In this document: positions 55,067 through 62,786 of the stretch, piece after piece
How positions within the stretch are numbered: position 1 is the stretch's first letter
Layout of the letters: every line of letters starts with the position of its first letter
NCBI RefSeq assembly: GCF_004118675.1
Contig: NZ_SDHZ01000001.1
Coordinates: 2,232,001-2,296,000, forward strand
Reading direction: 5' to 3'
DNA from: Filimonas effusa
GTDB lineage: Bacteria > Bacteroidota > Bacteroidia > Chitinophagales > Chitinophagaceae
Length of the DNA: 64,000 nt
Notes under the pieces: generated by a model
The model's input: only the letters and a program-made list of their open reading frames with translations
Database searches by the model: none
Told to the model about the DNA's origin: nothing
Made by a program: the position numbers and the translations under genes

Positions 55067-56725
55067 ATGAACCCGACGTATTTAAAAACAGTAAAGTTCC
55101 GCCGGTGTTGCCAGGTACTGGTGCTTGCCACTGTATGCGGCATACAATCCGCTTCTGCACAATATCCCAAAATTCCACAGGCAGCAGCCGAGGCCAGCAA
55201 GGCAGTAATGGATGCTGCCAGCCGTCATTCCGATTCGGCCTGGCAAAAGGCGTGGCCTATTATCCAGGAAGAGGCCAGACATGGCAAACCTTATTCCCCG
55301 TGGGCACACCGTCCCACTGATCTTCCCCAGGCCCGTATTGCTGCGTTCCCTGGTGCAGAAGGCGGCGGCAAGTATAGCTTCGGCGGCCGCGGCGGTAAAG
55401 TATTTGTAGTAACCAACCTGAATGACGATGGACCGGGCAGTCTCCGTTATGCCTGTGAGCAGGGTGGTGCCCGTACGGTAGTATTCAATGTAGCTGGTAT
55501 CATCCGTTTGAAAACGCCTCTTATTATACGTGCTCCTTATATTACCATCGCAGGGCAATCGGCACCGGGCAACGGTGTATGTATTGCAGGCGAAACTGTA
55601 TGGATCAATACGCATGATGTTATTATCCGTTATATGCGTTTCCGCAGGGGTGAAACATTTGTAGGCCGCCGCGATGACGCCATCGGCGGTAACCCGATAG
55701 GCAACATTATCATAGACCACGTATCGGCAAGCTGGGGACTGGATGAGAACATGAGTTTGTATCGTCATATGTATGATGACAGCACCGGTTCTAAAGAACA
55801 GAAAATGGGCACTGTGAATTTAACGATCCAGCACTCCATTTTTTCAGAAGGGCTGGATACCTGGAACCATGCTTTCGGCAGCACGCTGGGTGGAGAGAAC
55901 GCCACGTTTATGCGTAACCTCTGGGCCGACAATACCGGCCGTAACCCCTCTATCGGCTGGAACGGCACCTTCAACTTTGTCAACAACGTTATATTCAACT
56001 GGGTGCATCGTTCTGTAGATGGCGGCGATTATACTGCTACTTACAACATGATCAACAACTATTACAAACCCGGTCCTGCCACTCCTAAAACTTCACCAGT
56101 AGGGCACCGCATCCTGAAACCAGAATCGGGCCGCAGCAAACTAGCCTACAAGGTCTTCGGCAGGGTGTATGCAAACGGCAACATCATGGAAGGATTCCCT
56201 GCCATTACAAAAGACAACTGGGCAGGCGGTATACAGATTGCAGATGAAGATCAATCGGACTTGAGCAAATATGTAGATTACATGCGTGTGGATGCTCCAT
56301 TCCCTATGGCTCCGGTAACGATTACATCGGCACAGGAAGCCTTCAACTATGTGTTGAAAAATGCGGGAGCTACACTTCCTGAAAGAGACCCTGTCGACAC
56401 CCGTGTTATAGAACAGGTAAGAACCGGCAAGATCACTTACCTGCCTAATGTAAAAGCGCCTACCACACAGTTTGAGCACCGCAGGATGCCGCTTGACTCT
56501 TACAAAACAGGTATTCTCACCGATATCAGCCAGGTGGGTGGTTATCCTGAATATAAAGGCACGCCGTATAAAGACTCAGACAATGACGGTATTCCTGATG
56601 CCTGGGAGAAGCAACACGGTTTAAATCCCAATGACGCCAAAGATGCGAGCGCTCTCAGCAAAGACGGAAGCGGCTATACCAACATCGAGAAATTCCTGAA
56701 TGATGTAGCTGCAGGAAAAAAATAA
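55067..56725 (+). CDS. Pectate lyase (PL1-like), exported, with calcium-binding end
   Basis: A 552-residue exported beta-helix lyase predicted to cleave polygalacturonate by elimination. The signal ends at SASAQYPKI. The catalytic domain begins AFPGAEGGGKYSFGGRGGKV and has LRYACEQGGARTVVFNVAGI, ITIAGQSAPGNGVCI, IRYMRFRRGE and IIDHVSASWGLDENMS, the typical family order. The C-terminus has a thrombospondin-3-like calcium motif DSDNDGIPDAWEKQHGLNP followed by GYTNIEKFLN. The ATG at 55067 is chosen over a TTG 16 codons earlier, as it places the signal at the start. Confidence 0.93.
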   Translation: MNPTYLKTVKFRRCCQVLVLATVCGIQSASAQYPKIPQAAAEASKAVMDAASRHSDSAWQKAWPIIQEEARHGKPYSPWAHRPTDLPQARIAAFPGAEGGGKYSFGGRGGKVFVVTNLNDDGPGSLRYACEQGGARTVVFNVAGIIRLKTPLIIRAPYITIAGQSAPGNGVCIAGETVWINTHDVIIRYMRFRRGETFVGRRDDAIGGNPIGNIIIDHVSASWGLDENMSLYRHMYDDSTGSKEQKMGTVNLTIQHSIFSEGLDTWNHAFGSTLGGENATFMRNLWADNTGRNPSIGWNGTFNFVNNVIFNWVHRSVDGGDYTATYNMINNYYKPGPATPKTSPVGHRILKPESGRSKLAYKVFGRVYANGNIMEGFPAITKDNWAGGIQIADEDQSDLSKYVDYMRVDAPFPMAPVTITSAQEAFNYVLKNAGATLPERDPVDTRVIEQVRTGKITYLPNVKAPTTQFEHRRMPLDSYKTGILTDISQVGGYPEYKGTPYKDSDNDGIPDAWEKQHGLNPNDAKDASALSKDGSGYTNIEKFLNDVAAGKK

Positions 56726-56792
56726 CAGTTACGACTGCTCCCCCACCCAGTGATGTATTGGTTACAGATGCGTTACAGGGTACAGCATAACA

Positions 56793-56844
56793 AAAGCCCG
56801 GTGCAGGAGGTTAGGCGAATGCTTCACTTCCGGCCCCGGGCTTT
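56793..56844. terminator. Bidirectional terminator between convergent genes
   Basis: Arms AAAGCCCGG (56793-56801) and CCGGGCTTT (56836-56844) with a long loop, between the pectate lyase (plus) and the AAA ATPase (minus). A/T-rich flanks serve both directions. Confidence 0.7.
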
Positions 56845-56869
56845 CCTGATTTTATATCTATCAAAGCGG

Positions 56870-57589
56870 CTATACTATGCTGTCCTGTTTCTGTTCCATA
56901 TTCCAGATAACTCTGGCCTTGATTTGCGTAAACGCATCGTCTTTCGCCTCGGCATAGGATATATTGTATTTGCGGGTGATGGACTGTAATTCTTTGGGAA
57001 ATCTTTCCAGCAGCCTGTCGTAGTAATTATCCAGTTCGGCAGCAGCCGGCATTTCGAAAGAAATATGCAACTGGAAACGTCTTAACAATGCCCTGTCTAT
57101 TACCTGCAGATGATTGGTAGCGCCAATAAGCAATGCTTTCTCGGGATAATAATCTATCATCTGGATCAGAGTGTTTACCAGTCTTCTCATTTCACCCACA
57201 TCACTGTCTTCATTATCCCTGGCCTTTCCAACCTGGTCGAATTCGTCGAGGAACAACACGGCCTTCTCCCTGGCTGCTTTGTCGAAAACCTGTTTGAGAT
57301 TCTGAGCAGTTTCTCCTATCCGGGCACATACCACATTACTCAGGTTGAGAATGACCAGGTTTTTGCCCAAAGCGCCGGCGATGGCTTTTGCAGTGGTGGT
57401 TTTACCACATCCGGATGCGCCATGTAAAAAGAGTTTGTTATTAACGGGCAGCTCGTATTTATGTAGTTCCTCTATATAAAAATGCTCTTTGATCAACACC
57501 TCTATCTGCTGCCTGTTCTCAGGCGTCAGCCATACATCGGCCAGGGCTATTTTTTCTTTGTCGTTTATAATAAGATCGTACAGGTTCAT
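56870..57589 (-). CDS. AAA-family ATPase (SpoVK/FtsH-like AAA module)
   Basis: A 239-residue cytoplasmic protein made almost wholly of one AAA module. Walker A is LHGASGCGKTTTAKAI (about 54-69), Walker B AVLFLDEFDQVGKA (about 109-122), sensor 1 LLIGATNH and arginine-finger region DRALLRRFQLHISFE. The short N-terminus (NLYDLIINDKEKIALADVWL) may bind a partner. AAA proteins of this size often unfold or remodel a partner protein. Here it stands alone between two pectin-active genes, and its partner is not evident. It lies 30 bp after the GH28 stop on the same strand. Confidence 0.9.
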   Translation of the reverse strand: MNLYDLIINDKEKIALADVWLTPENRQQIEVLIKEHFYIEELHKYELPVNNKLFLHGASGCGKTTTAKAIAGALGKNLVILNLSNVVCARIGETAQNLKQVFDKAAREKAVLFLDEFDQVGKARDNEDSDVGEMRRLVNTLIQMIDYYPEKALLIGATNHLQVIDRALLRRFQLHISFEMPAAAELDNYYDRLLERFPKELQSITRKYNISYAEAKDDAFTQIKARVIWNMEQKQDSIV

Positions 57590-57619
57590 AATTACATCGA
57601 TAAATTTTTAAGCAAAGGC

Positions 57620-58993
57620 TTAATGAGACGGCGTGTGGTTGGCAGCACTGGGAACAGTGATTTCTTTTCCAATCACCACATTGCTGAATATAACTTGTTC
57701 GGCATTGGTGAAGCTTATCGCTGTACCGCAGGAATCAATCTTTATATTGGAGAACTGAATATTCGACACCTTTTTGGTGGGATAGCCCTGGATCACCAAT
57801 CCCGCGTTGGTGGCTGTTGTAAACTTTACGTTATCCAGGTAAACATTGCGGATATCCGTTTCATACCCCTTGCCTTCGCCATGATAGAAAGAGGTAATAA
57901 AAACCGCATCTTCCACCTCACCGAACGTGACATCGTTTACATAAATATCTCTGATAAAACCGCCCCGATCGGGATTCGACTTCAGATAGATACCACGTTT
58001 GCAATAACCGCCATAGGTACAGTTTTCAACGAATACGTTTTGTACGCCGGCAGACATTTCACTTCCTATCACCAGGCCATGCAGCCCTTTAAACCTGCTG
58101 TTGCGTATAATGATATTCTCCGAAGGTATGGCCGTTAACCTGCCTTCCTGATCCCGGCCGGCTTTGACAGCCACATTATCATCGGCATTATTGAAGTCGA
58201 TATCTTCTATCAGTATGTTCCTGGAGTACTCCGGATCGAAGCCGTCGTTGTTTTTATTGAAGGCATTGAACTTCACTTTTCTTGCGATGATGTTTTCCGA
58301 CTTCAGGAAATGTACGGTCCAGAATGGTGAGTTTTGAATGGTGACACCTTCTACCAGGATGTTTTTGCATTCAAAGAACTGGATCAGTTGCGGGCGCAGG
58401 TAATGGCCTTTTCCGAACTGGCGTTGGGATACGGGAACGCCGCTATGATTCATCTCCCTGCTCAGTTGCTGATCCGGCTTCTGAAGGTCGTACCATTTAG
58501 CGAAGCCTTCCTTTCCATTACCATCTATAGTTCCTTCGCCGGTGATAGCAATGTTCTCCGCCTGGTAAGCATAAATGAGTGGGCTGTAGTTGTAAAGAAA
58601 GGTGCCTTCCCAGCTTGTTGGAACGGCGGGAAGATAATGATCGGGATTGGTTCCAAAAACGAGTTTTGCCCCCTTTGCGAGGTCTATAGCGGTATTACTT
58701 ACCATATGAATGGGACCGTTCACGATATAAATGCCGGAAGGGACCATGATGCGGCCGCCACCTTTCTTTTTACAGGCGGCGATGGCTTTATCGAAAGCCG
58801 GCTTACAATTGGTCATGGAATCGCCCCTGGCGCCAAAATCCGTTAACCGGAAGGTATTGGGAGAGAGTTTGGGAGGAACGATATTCTTCAGGATCTCATC
58901 ACGTTTTTCTGTCCTTGTCAAACCCTGGGACCTGCCGTTGATACAAGCTACAAAACAAGAAACGAAGAGAATGGCTATGTTATAAAACTTCAT
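57620..58993 (-). CDS. GH28-like exported beta-helix enzyme, divergent active site
   Basis: A 457-residue exported protein of the polygalacturonase fold. Signal peptide about 1-22, then FRLTDFGARGDSMTNCKPAF. The GH28 signatures are altered: NNDGFDPEYS (Asn-Asn-Asp in place of Asn-Thr-Asp), NADDNVAVKAGRDQ (both Asp kept), GLHGLVIGSE (His kept) and GIYLKS (Tyr in place of Arg before the Lys). The acid residues for hydrolysis remain, so it is probably active but with another subsite preference. It differs clearly from the canonical GH28 at 12272-13720. The pectate lyase nearby supports a pectin-related role. Confidence 0.88.
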   Translation of the reverse strand: MKFYNIAILFVSCFVACINGRSQGLTRTEKRDEILKNIVPPKLSPNTFRLTDFGARGDSMTNCKPAFDKAIAACKKKGGGRIMVPSGIYIVNGPIHMVSNTAIDLAKGAKLVFGTNPDHYLPAVPTSWEGTFLYNYSPLIYAYQAENIAITGEGTIDGNGKEGFAKWYDLQKPDQQLSREMNHSGVPVSQRQFGKGHYLRPQLIQFFECKNILVEGVTIQNSPFWTVHFLKSENIIARKVKFNAFNKNNDGFDPEYSRNILIEDIDFNNADDNVAVKAGRDQEGRLTAIPSENIIIRNSRFKGLHGLVIGSEMSAGVQNVFVENCTYGGYCKRGIYLKSNPDRGGFIRDIYVNDVTFGEVEDAVFITSFYHGEGKGYETDIRNVYLDNVKFTTATNAGLVIQGYPTKKVSNIQFSNIKIDSCGTAISFTNAEQVIFSNVVIGKEITVPSAANHTPSH

Positions 58994-59266
58994 CAGACCT
59001 TTATTAAGCTGTGTTGGGTTATAAAGCCGTTTACCTTAGAAACAGCCGCTGCGCGGCCGAAATTAAACCGATTTTAGGTATTTTCCACCGGATGCAGGCA
59101 AAAGCGGCAGGTCATTCAGTTAACCTTTATGTTATATCTGGTTCAGATCTTTGTTATTAAATGCTGTAAACCTAAACCGTTTGGTTCTGCATCATTAGAT
59201 TTGCAGCCCGCCGGCGCCAAGCACGCGTTTGCGGGTAAACGTTTATAGCTCTAACACCTAACAATT

Positions 59267-59833
59267 ATGACATTTTCTGAATACGTTGCCTATTTCCAGG
59301 ATATAGTAGCCAAAGAAAGTACTGAACTGGCTGCGCCTTACAATAACCCCGACTACTTTGATTATACAAAGCTGAACTGGCATAGGATGAACCGCTGGCT
59401 AAAAACCGGCGAGTTGTCTGAAGTATTGATTCAAAAGGTAAAAAGCATTGGTGCGCCGCAGCACTGGATACTGATCACGGAACCCTGGTGCGGCGATGCT
59501 GCCCATAGCGTTCCGTTTATAGAGCTGTTAAGCCGGGAAAACCCGCTCATCACGCTCAGTTACGAGTTAAGAGATAGTGAACCCCATCGAATTGAGAGCT
59601 ATCTTACAAGGGGTGGAAAATCTATTCCCAAACTAGTTATCAAGAATACCGAGGGACATGACCTGGCCACCTGGGGACCCCGTCCGGCGGGATGCCAGGA
59701 GATCTACGACAGCCTGATGCAGGAGAAGGCCAGCTTCGACAAAGTAAAAGAAGAGATCCAGCACTGGTATAATAACAATAAGGGAGTAGCGATACAGGAA
59801 GAGCTGCTGCTGGTTTTTAATGACATGCAGTAA
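59267..59833 (+). CDS. Thioredoxin-fold protein with single active-site Cys
   Basis: A 188-residue cytoplasmic protein with a thioredoxin-like fold: WILITEPWCGDAAHSVPFIE (about 67-86) and SIPKLVIKNTEGHDLATWGP, with the cis-Pro position IPKLV. The usual CxxC is CGDA, so the second Cys is missing and disulfide reduction is unlikely by the standard mechanism. Proteins with PWCGDA are a recurring thioredoxin-family subgroup. Stands alone; 273 bp upstream hold no gene. No signal peptide. Confidence 0.88.
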   Translation: MTFSEYVAYFQDIVAKESTELAAPYNNPDYFDYTKLNWHRMNRWLKTGELSEVLIQKVKSIGAPQHWILITEPWCGDAAHSVPFIELLSRENPLITLSYELRDSEPHRIESYLTRGGKSIPKLVIKNTEGHDLATWGPRPAGCQEIYDSLMQEKASFDKVKEEIQHWYNNNKGVAIQEELLLVFNDMQ

Positions 59834-59996
59834 GCACAACCAAAAGGAGCAGATTGGTGCTGAGGCAGCTCCTGACTTGTGCGTTGCGGTAACGACAAAG
59901 TAGCTGCACAGTGCATCGAGACTGCTTTAAGCATAATTATGCTACCTAACTGAGATCCCCTATATTTGCTGCCGCTCTTTGCATACATATCAATCG

Positions 59997-60156
59997 GATA
60001 TAGGTTTCCTTGACAGGAATTAATAAGGAACCGTGTGAAAATCACGGGCTGACGTGCAACTGTAAGTAACGTAAAGGTTTTACCAGGCAAATCCATTGTC
60101 CCCCAAAGGGATGAGAAGGAGGTAAAATGTTACAAGCCAGGAGACTTGCCTCTATC
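59997..60156 (+). ncRNA. Cobalamin riboswitch
   Basis: An adenosylcobalamin/cobalamin aptamer upstream of metE. Visible landmarks are the core CGTGTGAAAATCACGGGCTG (60032-60051), TGCAACTGTAAG (60055-60066) and the B12 box AGCCAGGAGACTTGCC (60135-60150). The ends GATATAGG and CCTCTATC pair as the closing stem P1. Downstream, GGCAAGTC (60182-60189) can pair with GACTTGCC inside the B12 box, giving a switch between aptamer and alternative helix. This fits shut-off of the B12-independent methionine synthase when B12 is present. Confidence 0.94.
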
Positions 60157-60313
60157 TTAATGACAAGCTTTCACGAAACAGGGCAAGTCGGGCATTGAAC
60201 TTTATTCAAGATGGACAACCTATGTCCATGCCTACCCTCTTGTTCTCCTGTTTCCATATAGCTTGTGCTGTTAGCAAGTGCATATTTCATTGTTTCACGA
60301 CTAAACAAAAAAG

Positions 60314-62638
60314 ATGCAAACACACAATCTGGGTTACCCTCGTATTGGAAAACACAGGGAACTCAAAAAAGCCAATGAACAGTATTGGGCCGGGAAAATT
60401 CCAGCTCACCAGTTAGAACAAACTGCCAGAACGATCCGCTCCTACAACTGGCAACTACAAAAACAGGCAGGTATAGACTGGATACCCTGTAATGATTTCT
60501 CCTTCTATGACCATGTACTCGACACCTGCTTACTAACAGGCGCCATTCCAGAACGTTATCATACACTTATCGTAGATAAAAAACTAAATGACCTGGACCT
60601 GGCCTTCAGCATGGCGCGCGGTTACCAGAAAGAAGGTGTGGATATTACCGCCATGGAAATGACCAAGTGGCTCGACACGAACTATCACTATATCGTACCC
60701 GAATTCAAGGCCAACCAGAAGTTCAGTTTCTTTAACCAGAAGGTTGTAAAAGAGTTCCTGGAGGCAAATAAAGAAGGCATACAGGCGAAACCGGTATTGT
60801 TAGGGCCTATCTCTTTCCTCCTGCTAGGTAAAGAAAAAGAAGCCAATTTCAACAGGCTGGACCTGATAGACAACCTGCTGCCGGTTTACCTGGAAGTTCT
60901 GAAACAACTGGATCAGCATGAAGCTTATTATATACAACTCGATGAGCCCTGCCTGGCATTGGATCTGTCGGACAGAGAACGACAGACCTTTACAAAGGTT
61001 TACCAGAAAATAAAACAAACGCTGCCTCAACTGCATATCATTCTCAGCAGTTATTTCGAGTGTTATGGAAAGAATCTTTCTACCGTATTGAGTTTACCGG
61101 TTCACACGATACACCTGGACCTTGTGCGCTGCCCGGCGCAACTGGATGACATTCTTGCTACTGAATTCACGAAAAGCAGGACGCAGTTATCATTGGGTGT
61201 AGTAGATGGCAGGAACATCTGGAAAAACGACTTTTCACATTCACTTGCCATCATCAACAAAGCCGTTAATGCACTGGGTAAGGAACGAATATGGATAGCC
61301 CCCTCCTGCTCCCTGTTGCACAGTCCCTGTGACCTTGACCTGGAAACCAATGAAAAGGTGCTGACACCCGAGATCAAGCAGTGGATGGCTTTTGCAAAAC
61401 AAAAACTGTATGAAGTAAATACGCTGCGGCAACTTGCCAACGGCAACAATTCTTCGGAATTGCAGGCAGCATTGGTACAAAATCAGCAATGTATCGCCAA
61501 CAGGCAAACTTCTTCGCTGATACATAACCAGCCCGTTAAACAACGTGTAGCGGCGATCACGGAAAAGGATGCGCAGCGCATAAACAGCTTTAGCCTGCGT
61601 AAAGAAAAGCAGCATGCGGCGCTGGGACTTCCTTTATTTCCGACTACCACTATCGGTTCGTTTCCGCAAACCAAAGAAGTCAGGAACTGGCGTGCCAGGT
61701 GGAAGAAGGCTGAACTTACCGACGCTGAATACAACAAACTACTGAAGGACGAAACGGAGAAAGCGGTTCGCTGGCAGGAAGCGATAGGACTGGATGTATT
61801 GGTACATGGTGAGTTCGAGCGCAATGATATGGTTGAATACTTTGGTGAGCAGCTAGCCGGTTTTGTATTTACTGAAAACGGCTGGGTACAGAGTTATGGC
61901 AGCCGTTGCGTTAAACCACCGGTTATTTATGGCGATGTTCATCGCCCTGCTCCTATGACGGTGGCGTGGAGCAGTTATGCGCAATCACTTACAACAAAAT
62001 GGATGAAAGGAATGCTTACCGGCCCTGTCACCATTTTACAATGGAGCTTTGTACGTAACGACCAACCCCGGAGCGAAACCTGTACGCAAATAGCGCTGGC
62101 GATTCGCGATGAAGTGGTGGACCTGGAAAAAGCAGGCATCAAAATCATCCAGATAGATGAGCCTGCCATACGGGAAGGTTTGCCACTGCGTAAAGAGAAC
62201 TGGCAACAATACCTCGACTGGGCTGTACGTGCCTTCCGGGTATCGGCAAGTGGTGTACAGGACGATACACAGATACACACGCATATGTGTTATTCCGAAT
62301 TCAATGACATCATACAGCATATCGCCGATATGGATGCAGATGTCATTACTATTGAAACATCGCGTTCACAAATGGAATTACTGGATGCTTTTGCTGCATT
62401 CCAATACCCTAATGAAATAGGGCCCGGTGTTTACGATATACATTCGCCACGCGTTCCTTCGAAAGCGGAAATGGTAAGCCTGATGGAAAAGGCCAGGGCT
62501 GTGGTTCCCACGGAACAACTTTGGGTAAACCCCGACTGCGGATTAAAGACCCGCGGATGGGATGAAACCAAGGCCGCATTAGAAGAAATGGTCAATGCTG
62601 CTGAAGAATTACGGCAGACTGTTCTACAGATTCAATAG
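60314..62638 (+). CDS. metE: Cobalamin-independent methionine synthase MetE
   Basis: A 774-residue cytosolic zinc enzyme that transfers a methyl group from methyltetrahydrofolate (triglutamate) to homocysteine, the last step of methionine synthesis. The N-terminal half begins MQTHNLGYPRIGKHRELKKA. The catalytic half starts with LPLFPTTTIGSFPQTKEVRN and holds the zinc ligands: His and Cys in HTHMCYSEFNDI, Glu in VITIETSRSQ and Cys in NPDCGLKTRGW. Length is normal. A cobalamin riboswitch precedes it, which implies the cell also has a B12-dependent synthase or imports B12. Confidence 0.98.
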   Translation: MQTHNLGYPRIGKHRELKKANEQYWAGKIPAHQLEQTARTIRSYNWQLQKQAGIDWIPCNDFSFYDHVLDTCLLTGAIPERYHTLIVDKKLNDLDLAFSMARGYQKEGVDITAMEMTKWLDTNYHYIVPEFKANQKFSFFNQKVVKEFLEANKEGIQAKPVLLGPISFLLLGKEKEANFNRLDLIDNLLPVYLEVLKQLDQHEAYYIQLDEPCLALDLSDRERQTFTKVYQKIKQTLPQLHIILSSYFECYGKNLSTVLSLPVHTIHLDLVRCPAQLDDILATEFTKSRTQLSLGVVDGRNIWKNDFSHSLAIINKAVNALGKERIWIAPSCSLLHSPCDLDLETNEKVLTPEIKQWMAFAKQKLYEVNTLRQLANGNNSSELQAALVQNQQCIANRQTSSLIHNQPVKQRVAAITEKDAQRINSFSLRKEKQHAALGLPLFPTTTIGSFPQTKEVRNWRARWKKAELTDAEYNKLLKDETEKAVRWQEAIGLDVLVHGEFERNDMVEYFGEQLAGFVFTENGWVQSYGSRCVKPPVIYGDVHRPAPMTVAWSSYAQSLTTKWMKGMLTGPVTILQWSFVRNDQPRSETCTQIALAIRDEVVDLEKAGIKIIQIDEPAIREGLPLRKENWQQYLDWAVRAFRVSASGVQDDTQIHTHMCYSEFNDIIQHIADMDADVITIETSRSQMELLDAFAAFQYPNEIGPGVYDIHSPRVPSKAEMVSLMEKARAVVPTEQLWVNPDCGLKTRGWDETKAALEEMVNAAEELRQTVLQIQ

Positions 62639-62643
62639 ACCTG

Positions 62644-62682
62644 AAAAGGGCTGACCTGATACAAATGGCCAGCCCTTTTTTT
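62644..62682 (+). terminator. Terminator after metE
   Basis: Arms AAAAGGGCTG and CAGCCCTTTT around a short loop, followed by TTTTTTA. It begins 5 bp after the metE stop. Confidence 0.92.
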
Positions 62683-62786
62683 ATGCGAAAACTATTTTCA
62701 GAAAAATACCCCTATCAATTAAAAAATAAATAAAATCATTTTAAAAATCCAAGGTTGAACAAATAACGTTTATATGAAAAAATCAT

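Noticed and set aside
55082-55768. A 228-codon minus-strand frame inside the pectate lyase
   Set aside because: Antisense to well-defined PL1 motifs; its Cys/Tyr-rich translation fits no family.
58994-59266. 273-bp gap before the thioredoxin-like gene
   Set aside because: No coding frame, hairpin or repeat that I could support.
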